In this document: in pieces, positions 8,329 to 17,374 of the stretch | How positions within the stretch are numbered: the stretch's first letter is position 1 | Layout of the letters: every line of letters begins with the position of its first letter | NCBI RefSeq assembly: GCF_045866565.1 | Contig: NZ_BAAFZV010000003.1 | Coordinates: forward strand, 1 to 64,000 | Length of the DNA stretch: 64,000 nt | Reading direction: 5' to 3' | Source: Cognatilysobacter claricitrinus | GTDB taxonomy: Bacteria; Pseudomonadota; Gammaproteobacteria; Xanthomonadales; Xanthomonadaceae | Notes under the pieces: model-generated | What the model saw: only the letters and a program-made list of their open reading frames with translations | Databases searched by the model: none | Told to the model about the DNA's origin: nothing | Made by a program: the position numbers and the translations under genes

Positions 8329-9726
8329 ATGCGCCGCCTGCTCGCCCTCGCTCTTCTCGCCGCGCTGCCCGTGGCCGCGCAACAGGCGCCCGCGCCCGCC
8401 GCCCCGCCGAAGGAAACGCCGGCCACGCCTGCGCCCGCAGCGGACCCCAAGGCACCGGCCAGCACGCCGGCCGCGCCCGCTGCGAAGGCTGCGGCCGCGG
8501 CAAAGGTCGACGAAGACGCGAACAAGGTGCCGCTCGACGAGATCCGCCGCTTCGTCACCGTCTACAACGCGGTGAAGCAGGCCTACGTCGAGCCGGTCAC
8601 CGACGACAAGCTGATGAAGGCCGCGATCCACGGCCTGCTGCTCGACCTCGATCCGCACAGCACGTATTTCGACAAGACCGACGCCGAGGATTTCGACGAG
8701 AACGCGCGCGGCGCCTACGAAGGCATCGGCGTCGAACTGCAGCGCCAGAAGGACGGCACGCTGAAAGTCGTTTCGGCGATCGACGACACGCCCGCGGCGA
8801 AAGCCGGACTGAAGTCGGGCGACATCATCGTTGCGATGGACGGCAAGCCGTTCGGCCCCGACCAGGGCGATACCTCCGCGCCGTTGCGCGGCGCCGCGGG
8901 CAGCAAGGTGGTGCTCACCGTGGTGCGCAAGGGCGCGAAGAAGCCGCTGCAGCTCACCGTGGTGCGCGACACCATCCACATCACCTCGGTGCGCAGCCGC
9001 CTGCTCGAGCCGGGGTTCGGCTACGTGCGCGTCGCCGCGTTCCAGACCGAGACCGCCGCCGACTTCGAGAAGGCGCTCGACAAGCTCAAGGCGAACGGCA
9101 AGTTGCGCGGCCTGGTCATGGACCTGCGCAGCAATCCCGGCGGCCTGTTGACCAGCGCGGTGCAGATCGCCGACGACCTGCTCGACAAGGGCGGCATCGT
9201 CAGCACGCGCGGTCGCATCTCGATCAGCGACGCGCAGTTCTCGGCGACGCCGGGCGATCGCCTCGACGGCGCGCCGCTGGTGGTGCTGGTCGACGGCGGC
9301 TCGGCGAGCGCGTCGGAAGTGCTCGCCGGCGCATTGAAGGACAACGGCCGCGCCCGCATCGTCGGCAGCCGCACCTTCGGCAAGGGCTCGGTGCAGACGG
9401 TGCTTCCGCTGGACAACGGCGATTCGGTGAAGCTCACCACCGCGCGTTACTTCACGCCGAGCGGCAAGTCGATCCAGGCGCTGGGCATCGTGCCGGACGT
9501 GCCGTACACCTCGCCGCGCGCACCCGATGACACCCGTCTGCTCCTGTCGGAAGCGAGCCTGCCCGGCCATCTGGCCGGCGATGCCGACGACAACGAAGAC
9601 GCGGGCGACGTGCTCGACGGCGACGGCTACGTGCAGCAGGCGCTGGTCGAACTCAAGCGCATGGCGGGCGTTGCGGTCGCGCCTGCAGCCAGCAAGCCGG
9701 CCACGCCCGCGCCGAAAAAGAAGTAA
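8329..9726 (+). CDS. S41 family C-terminal processing peptidase
   Basis: A 465-residue carboxyl-terminal processing protease (CtpA/Prc type) acting in the periplasm. A signal peptide (residues 1-18) precedes a Pro/Ala-rich linker (20-60), an N-terminal helical region with the conserved LDPHSTYF (107-114), a PDZ domain (about 130-215) and the S41 protease core. The Ser/Lys dyad is Ser327 in GGSASASE and Lys352 in FGKGSVQ, 25 residues apart as in known CTPs. The Pro/Lys-rich C-terminus is low complexity. The start begins the signal peptide after GGAGCC; a longer frame to the left is out of register with any function. It follows envC by 106 bases, a common partnership. Confidence 0.93.
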   Translation: MRRLLALALLAALPVAAQQAPAPAAPPKETPATPAPAADPKAPASTPAAPAAKAAAAAKVDEDANKVPLDEIRRFVTVYNAVKQAYVEPVTDDKLMKAAIHGLLLDLDPHSTYFDKTDAEDFDENARGAYEGIGVELQRQKDGTLKVVSAIDDTPAAKAGLKSGDIIVAMDGKPFGPDQGDTSAPLRGAAGSKVVLTVVRKGAKKPLQLTVVRDTIHITSVRSRLLEPGFGYVRVAAFQTETAADFEKALDKLKANGKLRGLVMDLRSNPGGLLTSAVQIADDLLDKGGIVSTRGRISISDAQFSATPGDRLDGAPLVVLVDGGSASASEVLAGALKDNGRARIVGSRTFGKGSVQTVLPLDNGDSVKLTTARYFTPSGKSIQALGIVPDVPYTSPRAPDDTRLLLSEASLPGHLAGDADDNEDAGDVLDGDGYVQQALVELKRMAGVAVAPAASKPATPAPKKK

Positions 9727-9729
9727 GCG

Positions 9730-10050
9730 TCAGCGCGGCTTGCCCGGCATCGGAAACGGCGTCACCACCCGCTCGCCGGTGGTGGCGTCGCGGATCGCCG
9801 ACTGCGCCTTGCGCTCGACTTCCTCGATGCGCACGATCGAATGCATCGGCAGGTGCAGCACGCGCGTGTTGCCGAACTCGTCGCGCAGGCGTTCCTCGGT
9901 GGGATCGACGACCACGCCTTCGTTGACGTCGAACACCAGCTCGCCGACTTCCGTGAAGCCCCAGATCGCACCGCTGGCGACGTGGCGGGCGTACAGCTCG
10001 TACACCTTGCCGGCGTTGAGGAAGGTCACCTTGTAGAGCGGCTTGGACAT
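9730..10050 (-). CDS. DUF1820 family protein
   Basis: A 106-residue soluble protein beginning MSKPLYKVTFLNAGKVYELYAR and containing GFTEVGELVFD and the C-terminal LPMHSIVRIEEV, features of the proteobacterial DUF1820 family. The function is unknown. It is convergent with the S41 protease gene, with only 3 bases between the two stop codons and no terminator hairpin. Confidence 0.88.
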   Translation of the reverse strand: MSKPLYKVTFLNAGKVYELYARHVASGAIWGFTEVGELVFDVNEGVVVDPTEERLRDEFGNTRVLHLPMHSIVRIEEVERKAQSAIRDATTGERVVTPFPMPGKPR

Positions 10051-10134
10051 GTCGGCGTCGTTCGGCGGAGTCGCATCGAAGTGGGGCGTGGGCCGCCGTG
10101 ATTCAACAGGATGCGCCGCATCGGGTCGGCATCG

Positions 10135-10863
10135 TCAGAACCGCGGTTCGCGCTTCATCCGCCGTTTGATCGCCTTGCGCGAGATCACCGCGAACGCGCC
10201 GCCGAAAGCGAAGCCCGCCAGGTGCGCCGACCACGCCACCGCGCCGAACGCCGGCCCGACGAAGGTGTACACCAGCTGCAGGCCCGCCCACAGGCCGATC
10301 AGCACTGCCGCCGGCATCCGCACGAACTGCAGGAACAGGCCCAGCGGCACGACCAGGCCGAGGCGCGCGGTCGGGAACAGCGCCAGATAGGCACCGATCA
10401 GCGCCGATACCGCGCCGCTGGCGCCGATGATCAGGCGGTCGGGCGTGCCGATCGCGAGCACGGCGGCGAGGTTGGCCACCGCGCCGCCGGCGAGGAACAG
10501 CGTCAGGAACCGCCACGGCCCCATCGCGCGCTCGGCGGCGACGCCGAAGATCAGCAGGAACAGCAGGTTGCCGACGACGTGCGCCCAGTCCGCATGCAGG
10601 AACAGCGCGGTCACGAGGCGGGCGAGGTGGCCGTCGGCGACCGACGCCTTCAGCTCCGGCCACGAGCGCAGGTCGCCCGACAACGCACCCCACTGCATCA
10701 CCAGCTGCTGGCGTTCGGCCTCGGGCAGCAGCGTGGTGGCGACGAAGCATCCCCACAGCGCCACGAACAGCGTGGGCATGGCCCACGGCAGCGGCGGTTT
10801 CTCACGGGGAGGAATGGCGACGAACACGGGTCGGGGGAGGCTCCGGTCGGGCCCGCGCATCAT
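10135..10863 (-). CDS. rhomboid family intramembrane serine protease
   Basis: A membrane protease of about 242 residues. Six hydrophobic segments are visible. The catalytic serine is in GASGAVSALIG (TM4), the histidine partner in WSAHLAGFAFGG (TM6), and the oxyanion-type His/Asn in HADWAHVVGNLLFL (TM2). The Arg/Lys-rich tail KAIKRRMKREPRF is cytosolic. Substrates are unknown. The start is uncertain: two adjacent ATG codons preceded by GGAGGG are used here, while a GTG 36 bases downstream (MFVAIPPREK) has a more family-like N-terminus but no binding site. Confidence 0.9.
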   Translation of the reverse strand: MMRGPDRSLPRPVFVAIPPREKPPLPWAMPTLFVALWGCFVATTLLPEAERQQLVMQWGALSGDLRSWPELKASVADGHLARLVTALFLHADWAHVVGNLLFLLIFGVAAERAMGPWRFLTLFLAGGAVANLAAVLAIGTPDRLIIGASGAVSALIGAYLALFPTARLGLVVPLGLFLQFVRMPAAVLIGLWAGLQLVYTFVGPAFGAVAWSAHLAGFAFGGAFAVISRKAIKRRMKREPRF

Positions 10864-10907
10864 GCGGCACGGCCGCCCTCCGCGCCCAGACGCCGCCGGA
10901 CGGCCTA

Positions 10908-10935
10908 TTGTTATGCGAGGGTTAAAGGCTATATT
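10908..10935 (+). promoter_or_regulatory. candidate sigma-70 promoter of the FadL-type porin gene
   Basis: TTGTTA, 16 bases, then TATATT. Both boxes are close to consensus in otherwise GC-rich DNA. Transcription would start near 10942, giving a leader of about 70 bases ending in the GGAGAGAGA binding site. Confidence 0.55.
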
Positions 10936-11014
10936 CGGCCCCGCATGGTCGCCGTGAGCCGGCCAGCCAGAAGCCGGCCCGACCGGCAGCAGAACATTTC
11001 CTTCGGAGAGAGAC

Positions 11015-12397
11015 ATGCAGAACGGCTTCATGCGCTTCACGGCGCTCGCGCTCGGCGTTGCCGGCGCGCTGGCAGTGGGCAACGCCCACGCCTCCGGCTT
11101 CCAGATCCGCGAGAACAGCGTCAAGAACCTCGGCCGCGCCAACTCGGGCACGACGGTTGCCAAGGACGACGCGTCCGTGGTCTCCAACAACCCGGCCGCG
11201 ATGGTCAACTTCAGCCAGGCCGCCGTCCGCGTCGACCTGACCGACATCGACCTCGATGCCGAATTCACCGGCGGCGGCAAGACCGCACTGCCGACCCCGC
11301 CGGCCGCTCCGCTCAGCGGTGGCAACGGCGGCGACCCGGGTGACCCGACCATCGTTCCGGCCCTCGCCGCGGTGTTCCCGCTGTCGGGCGCGCTGGACAA
11401 GGTCGTCGTTGGCGTCAGCGTCGACGCGCCGTTCGGCCTCAAGACCGAATATGACCCGAACTGGGTGGGCCGCTACAACGCCATCAAGTCCGACGTGAAG
11501 ACGGTCGACCTCAACCTCTCGGCCGCCGTGGCGATCACCGACCGTTTCTCGATCGGCTTCGGCGCGATCGTGCAGCGCGCGGACGTGACCCTGTCGAACG
11601 CGATCGACGCCGGTACGGCGATCTGCTCGCAGTCGGTGCCGGGCAATGCCGCGGCCAGCGTCGCCAACTGCCTCAACCCGGCCTATCCGTTCCGCCCGCA
11701 GGCGAACGACGGCACGGTCGAGGTCACGGGTGACGACACCGGCTTCGGCTGGCGCGTGGGCCTGCAGTGGCGCCCGACCGATGCGCTGAGCATCGGCGTC
11801 GCCCACCGTTCCGAAATCGACCACGACCTGCAGGGCAAGGCCGACTTCACCATGCCGGCCGCCGTTGCGGCGTCCCCGGCCGGCCCGCTGTTCCGCGACG
11901 GCGACATCAGCGCCCCGCTGACCACGCCCAGCACGACGACCGTGTCGGTCGAGTACGACTTCAACGACGACTTCCGCATGATGGCCGACTACCAGGCCAC
12001 CGACTGGCATTCGCTCAAGTCCGTGCAGATCTTCCGCTCCGGTGGCGGCGTGCTCGGCAACGAGCCGTTCCAGTGGAAGGACACGAACTTCTACTCGCTC
12101 GGCGGCGAGTGGGACATGAGCCCGTCGTGGACGTTCCGCGCCGGTATCGCGCTGGACGAGTCGCCGACCAACGACACCTACCGCACCCCGCGCCTGCCGG
12201 ATGCGGACCGCAAGATCTTCACCCTCGGCGCGACGTGGAACGTCAACGAGTCCCTCAGCGTCGATGCGGCGTACATGCGCATCAACGTCGACGACCCGAC
12301 CATCAACGGCGCGACCTCGTCCAGCGGCTCGAAGCTGACCGGTGTCTTCAACGCGCATGCCGACCTGTTCGGCGTGGCGGCTCAGTACAAGTTCTAA
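11015..12397 (+). CDS. OmpP1/FadL family outer membrane transporter
   Basis: A 460-residue outer membrane beta-barrel of the family that takes up long-chain fatty acids and other hydrophobic compounds. The signal peptide is residues 1-26 (ends NAHA). The mature protein begins SGFQIRENSVKNLGRANSG, the typical FadL N-terminal plug with the conserved Asn residues and the NNPAAM motif. Alternating aromatic/hydrophobic beta strands run to the C-terminal phenylalanine (AAQYKF), the usual signal for Bam-mediated insertion. The gene has a strong binding site, a near-consensus promoter and its own terminator, so it is a single-gene unit. Xanthomonadaceae usually carry several paralogues, so the substrate is not predicted. 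Confidence 0.93.
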   Translation: MQNGFMRFTALALGVAGALAVGNAHASGFQIRENSVKNLGRANSGTTVAKDDASVVSNNPAAMVNFSQAAVRVDLTDIDLDAEFTGGGKTALPTPPAAPLSGGNGGDPGDPTIVPALAAVFPLSGALDKVVVGVSVDAPFGLKTEYDPNWVGRYNAIKSDVKTVDLNLSAAVAITDRFSIGFGAIVQRADVTLSNAIDAGTAICSQSVPGNAAASVANCLNPAYPFRPQANDGTVEVTGDDTGFGWRVGLQWRPTDALSIGVAHRSEIDHDLQGKADFTMPAAVAASPAGPLFRDGDISAPLTTPSTTTVSVEYDFNDDFRMMADYQATDWHSLKSVQIFRSGGGVLGNEPFQWKDTNFYSLGGEWDMSPSWTFRAGIALDESPTNDTYRTPRLPDADRKIFTLGATWNVNESLSVDAAYMRINVDDPTINGATSSSGSKLTGVFNAHADLFGVAAQYKF

Positions 12398-12419
12398 TTC
12401 GCTGCACGTGCGTTGCAAG

Positions 12420-12449
12420 AAAGCCCCGCTTCGGCGGGGCTTTTTCTTT
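12420..12449 (+). terminator. intrinsic terminator of the FadL-type gene
   Basis: Stem AAGCCCCGC / GCGGGGCTT with a TTCG loop followed by TTTCTTT. It lies about 23 bases past the stop codon. Confidence 0.92.
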
Positions 12450-12472
12450 GGCTCGACGAGGTTGGGGCGAGG

Positions 12473-12635
12473 GCGTTTCGTACGCTGACGCGCAGGGTTA
12501 TCTGTCCTTCTTGGTGCAAAGAAAAGATAACGAAACGAAAGTGCCTTCACCGATCGGATCTACAGCCGGCGACGTGATCGTTTGTCGCGATCCGCACACT
12601 CGCGTTCCTGACTCGGATGCGGACGGCGACATCCC
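12473..12635 (+). repeat. dispersed intergenic repeat, copy 2
   Basis: Matches the reverse complement of 4266-4432. The best-conserved core is GGTGCAAAGAAAAGATAAC, followed by a GAAAG/CACCTTC-type segment, GATCxGATCTACAG and GCGATCCGCACACTCGC. The two copies are inverted and about 8 kb apart, each in a terminator-bounded spacer between convergent genes. Confidence 0.75.
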
Positions 12636-12828
12636 TGTGCGCCGCTCTTCGGTTTCCGCGATTCACAGGACTGTCGGGCCGTTCGATCTGCCTGCGTCAC
12701 CATCGCGTGCATTTCGCGGCGACGCGACCAACGGCCGAGGGGTCGGCCTGTTCGACAACCAGTGCCGACGCAAGTCGCGTGACTCCCCCTGTCAGTGGCG
12801 CAATCGCTCTACGTCGGCAGCCACCGCC

Positions 12829-12860
12829 AAAAAAAAGCCCCGCGTTCGCGGGGCTTTTTT
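12829..12860. terminator. bidirectional intrinsic terminator downstream of putA
   Basis: GCCCCGCG / CGCGGGGC stem flanked by a run of eight or more A on the left and TTTTTT on the right. It lies about 18 bases past the putA stop on the minus strand and can also stop leftward-to-rightward transcription. Confidence 0.9.
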
Positions 12861-12877
12861 CGTCGCGTTGCGTGCGA

Positions 12878-15800
12878 TCAGTCGCCCAGCGTCAGCAGCG
12901 ATGCGTTGCCGCCCGCAGCCGTCGTGTTGACGGTGATGGTCTTCTCGGTCGTGAAACGCGGCAGGTAGTGCGGGCCGCCGGCCTTCGGGCCGGTGCCCGA
13001 CAGGTTCTGGCCACCGAACGGCTGCACGCCGACCACCGCGCCGATCTGGTTGCGGTTGACGTAGCAGTTGCCGACCTTGATGCGCGACGAAATCTTCTCG
13101 ATCGTCGCATCGATGCGCGAATGCACGCCGAGCGTCAGGCCATAACCCGTCGCGTTGATCGCATCGATCACCGCGTCGAGCTGGTCGGCCTTCCAGCGGA
13201 TCACGTGCAGCACCGGGCCGAACACTTCGCGATGCAGCTGGTCGAGTGCGCGCAACTCGTAGGCGCGCGGCGCGAAGAAGCTGCCGTGCACGGTGGCATC
13301 CCCCATCGAGACTTCCGCGATCTTCGTCGCTTCGCGATCCATGCGTGCGGCGTGATCCGCGAGCAGCTTCAATGCGTCGTCATCGATCACCGGGCCGACG
13401 TCGGTCGACAGCAGCCCCGGGTCACCGACGACGAGCTCGGCCATCGCGCCGGCGAGCATCTTCGTCACCTTGTCGGCGATGTCGTCCTGCACGAACAGGA
13501 CGCGCGCGGCGGAGCAGCGCTGGCCGGCGGAAGTGAACGCGGAACCGATCGCATCCTTCACCACCTGTTCGGGCAGCGACGACGAATCGGCGATCAGTGC
13601 GTTCTGGCCGCCGGTCTCGGCGATGAGGATGCCGATGGACGAGTTCTCGCGTGCGGCGAGCGCGCGGTTGATCGCGCGCGCAGTGTCCGTGGAGCCGGTG
13701 AACGCGACGCCGGCGATGCGGTCGTCACGCGTGAGTGCGGCGCCGACGGTCGCGCCGTCGCCCGGCAGGAACTGCAGCACGGCTTCCGGCACGCCGGCTT
13801 CGTGCAGCAGCTTCACCGCGGCGTAGCCGATCAGGTTGGTCTGCTCGGCGGGCTTGGCGATCACGCAGTTGCCCGCGGCGAGTGCGGCGCACACCTGGCC
13901 CATGAAGATCGCGAGCGGGAAATTCCACGGCGAGATGCACACGAACGTGCCGCGGCCGGACAGCTGCAGCGTGTTCGATTCGCCCGTCGGCCCCGGTAGC
14001 GCTTCCGGCTTGAACATCGTGCGCGCCTGTTCGGCGTAGTAGCGCAGGAAGTCGACCGCCTCGCGCACTTCAGCGATGCCGTCCGGAATCGTCTTGCCCG
14101 CTTCCTTCGTGCACATCGCGATGTAGGCGGGCATGCGCGCTTCCAGCAGGTTGGCGGCGTGCTCGAGGATCGCGGCGCGGCTTGCGGCCGGCGTGGTGTT
14201 CCATGCATCGTGCGCAGCGGCCGCGTTGGCGAGTGCGCGCTCGACCAGCGCGGCATCGGCGGCGATCCAGTGGCCGACGACGTCGCGACGATCCGACGGA
14301 TTCGTCACCGCGATGCGTTCGCCCGACGCCTTCGCACCCGCCACGAGCGGCTCCGCGAACCACGGCTGCGCGGCCGCGGCATTGACCTGGTCGGCGAGCG
14401 CGCGCAGCGCGTCGTCGTTGGCGAGATTCACGCCCATCGAATTGCTCCTGGAAATGCCGAAGCTGCGGTACAGATCGACCGGCAGCGGAATGCGGGGATG
14501 CGGGATCGATTCGAACTGCGACACGATCTCGATCGGATCGCGGATCAGTTCATCGACCGGCACCGACTCATCGGTGATGCGATTGACGAAGCTCGAGTTC
14601 GCGCCGTTCTCGAGCAGGCGACGCACGAGGTACGGCAGCAGATCCTCGTGCGAGCCGACCGGTGCGTAGACGCGGCACGGCACGTTGAGGCGGTCCGCCG
14701 GAATCACTTCGGCGTAGAGGTCGTCGCCCATGCCGTGCAGCTTCTGGAACTCGAACGCGCGCCCGGCCGCCATGCGATGCACGTGCGCGATGGTCTGCGC
14801 GTTGTGCGTCGCGAACATCGGATAGATCGCGTCCGACGAATCCAGCATCTTTCGCGCGTTGGCGAGATAGCTGATATCGGTATTCGGCTTGCGCGTGAAC
14901 ACCGGGTAGCCCGGCATGCCGTCGACCTGCGCGCGCTTGACCTCGGCGTCCCAGTACGCGCCCTTGACCAGGCGCACCGGGATACGACGGCCGGTGCGCC
15001 GCGCGAGGTCGGCGATGAAGTCGATGACTTCCGGGCAGCGCTCGGAATACGCCTGGATCGCGAGTCCGAAGCCTTCCCAGTTCGCGAGCGACGCGTCCGC
15101 ATACGCACCGGCGATGACGTCGAGTGACAGTTCGAGGCGGTCGGCTTCCTCCGCGTCGACGGTGAAGCCGATCGCGTACGACTTCGCGAGTTGCGCGAGT
15201 TCGAGCACACGCGGCGTCAGTTCGGCATGCACACGCGCACGCTTGGCCTGCTCGTAACGCGGATGCAGCGCCGACAGCTTCACCGAGATCGACGGCGCGC
15301 CGAATACCGCGGTGGCGTTGGACGGATCGACAGTGCCTTCGCCCGCCGAATGCTTGCCGATGGCATGGATCGCCATGCGGTAGGCGTCGAGGTAACGATC
15401 GGCGTCGGCCTGCGTAAGCGCGGCTTCGCCGAGCATGTCGAACGAATAGCGGTAGGCCGCGTTGTCGCCCTTGCGCGAACGCGCGAGTGCTTCGTCGATG
15501 GTCCGGCCCATCACGAACTGGTGGCCCATGATGCGCATCGCCTGGCGCACTGCGAGGCGGATCACCGGTTCGCCGACGCGGCCGACCAGGCGCTTGAAGG
15601 CGCCGTGCACGTCGCGCTTGGTCTCGTCGGCGAGGTCGACGAGGTGGCCGGTCAGCATCAGGCCCCAAGTCGATGCGTTGACCAGCACCGACGGCGACTG
15701 GCCCATGTGGCGCTTCCAGTCGGCGTCGCCGAGCTTGTCGCGGATCAGCTTGTCGGCGGTCTCAGCGTCCGGGATGCGCAGCAGCGCCTCGGCCACGCAC

Positions 15801-16102
15801 ATCAGCAGCACGCCTTCCTCGCTGCCGAGGTCGTACTGGCGCATGAAGGCTTCGATCGCGCCCTGGTCGTGGGCGCGGCGCCGGACCCGGGTGACCAGGT
15901 CGGCGGCGGTGGCCTTCACGGCGGCGCGGTCGGCCTCGGGCAGGCGCGCCTGCTCGAGCAGGCGGCGCACGTGGGCGGCCTCGTCGCGCACCCAGCCGGC
16001 GGTGATGGCGGCGCGCGGGCCGGGCGGCGGGACGGGCAGCTCCGGCGCGATCAGGACGTGCACCGGTGGGGTGCCGGGCGCGGCGGGGGAAGGAGTCGAC
16101 AT
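12878..16102 (-). CDS. putA: bifunctional proline dehydrogenase / L-glutamate gamma-semialdehyde dehydrogenase
   Basis: A 1074-residue enzyme oxidising proline to glutamate. The FAD-dependent proline dehydrogenase barrel covers about residues 100-470 (RLVKGAYWDAEVKRAQ, PVFTRKPNTDISYL, ATHNAQTIAHV). The NAD-dependent aldehyde dehydrogenase covers about 540-1040, with the catalytic cysteine near residue 860 in TSAGQRCSAARVL and the general-base glutamate in IAETGGQNA. The first 50 residues are Pro/Ala-rich and show no ribbon-helix-helix DNA-binding domain, and there is no C-terminal ALDH-like extension. This is therefore a short, type-A PutA, not the self-regulating E. coli type. The start MSTPSP follows GGGAC; an upstream in-frame start adds 15 unlikely residues. 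Confidence 0.96.
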   Translation of the reverse strand: MSTPSPAAPGTPPVHVLIAPELPVPPPGPRAAITAGWVRDEAAHVRRLLEQARLPEADRAAVKATAADLVTRVRRRAHDQGAIEAFMRQYDLGSEEGVLLMCVAEALLRIPDAETADKLIRDKLGDADWKRHMGQSPSVLVNASTWGLMLTGHLVDLADETKRDVHGAFKRLVGRVGEPVIRLAVRQAMRIMGHQFVMGRTIDEALARSRKGDNAAYRYSFDMLGEAALTQADADRYLDAYRMAIHAIGKHSAGEGTVDPSNATAVFGAPSISVKLSALHPRYEQAKRARVHAELTPRVLELAQLAKSYAIGFTVDAEEADRLELSLDVIAGAYADASLANWEGFGLAIQAYSERCPEVIDFIADLARRTGRRIPVRLVKGAYWDAEVKRAQVDGMPGYPVFTRKPNTDISYLANARKMLDSSDAIYPMFATHNAQTIAHVHRMAAGRAFEFQKLHGMGDDLYAEVIPADRLNVPCRVYAPVGSHEDLLPYLVRRLLENGANSSFVNRITDESVPVDELIRDPIEIVSQFESIPHPRIPLPVDLYRSFGISRSNSMGVNLANDDALRALADQVNAAAAQPWFAEPLVAGAKASGERIAVTNPSDRRDVVGHWIAADAALVERALANAAAAHDAWNTTPAASRAAILEHAANLLEARMPAYIAMCTKEAGKTIPDGIAEVREAVDFLRYYAEQARTMFKPEALPGPTGESNTLQLSGRGTFVCISPWNFPLAIFMGQVCAALAAGNCVIAKPAEQTNLIGYAAVKLLHEAGVPEAVLQFLPGDGATVGAALTRDDRIAGVAFTGSTDTARAINRALAARENSSIGILIAETGGQNALIADSSSLPEQVVKDAIGSAFTSAGQRCSAARVLFVQDDIADKVTKMLAGAMAELVVGDPGLLSTDVGPVIDDDALKLLADHAARMDREATKIAEVSMGDATVHGSFFAPRAYELRALDQLHREVFGPVLHVIRWKADQLDAVIDAINATGYGLTLGVHSRIDATIEKISSRIKVGNCYVNRNQIGAVVGVQPFGGQNLSGTGPKAGGPHYLPRFTTEKTITVNTTAAGGNASLLTLGD

Positions 16103-16393
16103 CGGGTCCCAACAACTGCGACGGAAGCCGCGTAGTCTAGCGATCACGCCCGCGGCGGTCGCGCTGAACGCCCCGCGGATGCGGCTTTCGCGACCGTTTT
16201 TGCTTGCCGGGCCCCCCGTGCGGGGCTAACATTTCGCGGTTTCCGTAACCCTCTGGCTCCGGCCAGTCGGCGGCCCTCCCGGTCCGTCAGCGGCTTCCCC
16301 TTCCTTCCGTCGATCGCGCGGCGCGCGACGCAGGACGGCAGCCGGCGGAAAAATCCGAATTCACGCCAATTTGCTGATCTGGGGCTCGATCTG
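16103..16393. promoter_or_regulatory. divergent intergenic region putA / coxB
   Basis: 291 bases that must hold the promoters of both the proline catabolism gene and the oxidase cluster. A short CCCCG / CGGGG hairpin lies near 16212-16223. A possible minus-strand -10 box TAGACT is at 16133-16138, about 31 bases before the putA start. No clear operator was found. Confidence 0.4.
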
Positions 16394-17347
16394 ATGAAAG
16401 CCGGTCGTATCAAGCAGGGGGCTGCGGGCCTGATCGCCCTCGCCCTGCCGGTCCTCGCCTTTGCGCAGGAGGCCCAGCCGGACCCGTCCGGACCCCACCC
16501 GTGGCAGCTGAACATGCGCTACGGCGTCACCCAGATCTCGCGCAACGCGTACGACGCGCACATGCTCGCGCTGTGGATCTGCGTGGCGATCGGCATCCTC
16601 GTGTTCGGCGCGATGGCCGTGGCGATGTTCCGTTTCCGCAAGTCCAAGGGTGCGGTGGCGGACGTCGACTTCACCCACAGCACCAAGCTCGAGATCCTCT
16701 GGACGGTCATCCCGATCGTGATCCTCGTGGCGATGGCGTTCCCGGCCACGCACAAGCTGATCAACATGTACGACGTCCGCCAGTCCGAGATGACCATCAA
16801 GGTCACCGGCTACCAGTGGATGTGGAAGTACGACTACCTCGGCCAGGGCGTGTCGATGACCAGCCGCCTCAAGCGCGAGAGCGACGCACTGCGCCAGAGC
16901 GGCAAGGTGCCGACGCTTGCGAGCAACCCGAACTACCTGCTCGAGGTCGACAACGAACTGGTCGTGCCGGTCGGCACCAAGATCCGCTTCGTGGTGACCG
17001 CCGATGACGTGATCCACGCGTGGTGGGTGCCGTCGCTGGGCTGGAAGCAGGACGCCATCCCGGGCGAGATCAACGAAGCCTGGGCGAAGGTCGACCAGCC
17101 GGGCGTCTACCGCGGCCAGTGCGCCGAGCTCTGCGGCAAGGACCACGGCTTCATGCCGATCGTCGTGCGCGCCGTGCCCAAGGCCGAGTTCCAGCAGTGG
17201 GTCGCGGCGCACCAGCCGCAGCCGGCCGCCGCGCCTGCTGCTCCGGCGCCCGCGGCGCCGGCCGAGGCGCAGCCCGCCGCCGACTCGCAGCCGGCCACCG
17301 CCGCCGCCCCGAACACCGACGCCACGACCGCCCCGGTCGCCGGCTGA
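16394..17347 (+). CDS. coxB: cytochrome c oxidase subunit II
   Basis: A 317-residue subunit of the aa3-type oxidase that receives electrons from cytochrome c at the dinuclear CuA centre. A signal-like segment (1-24) is followed by two transmembrane helices (about 55-77 and 99-118) and a periplasmic cupredoxin domain. The CuA ligands are intact in GQCAELCGKDHGFM (Cys near 243 and 247, His 251, Met 254), with the upstream His in DVIHAWW. The aromatic patch GYQWMWKYDY is present. There is no C-terminal cytochrome c domain; instead the last 45 residues are a Pro/Ala/Thr-rich tail. It is the first gene of the oxidase cluster. Confidence 0.96.
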   Translation: MKAGRIKQGAAGLIALALPVLAFAQEAQPDPSGPHPWQLNMRYGVTQISRNAYDAHMLALWICVAIGILVFGAMAVAMFRFRKSKGAVADVDFTHSTKLEILWTVIPIVILVAMAFPATHKLINMYDVRQSEMTIKVTGYQWMWKYDYLGQGVSMTSRLKRESDALRQSGKVPTLASNPNYLLEVDNELVVPVGTKIRFVVTADDVIHAWWVPSLGWKQDAIPGEINEAWAKVDQPGVYRGQCAELCGKDHGFMPIVVRAVPKAEFQQWVAAHQPQPAAAPAAPAPAAPAEAQPAADSQPATAAAPNTDATTAPVAG

Positions 17348-17374
17348 TCGCACCGATTCCGCAGAGGTAGTCCC

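Larger units (their letters stand above)
12398..12877. other. intergenic region between convergent genes
   Basis: 480 bases holding a terminator near each end and a second copy of the dispersed repeat (12473-12635). In 12636-12828 I see nothing coding and no RNA structure beyond the terminator. Confidence 0.7.
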
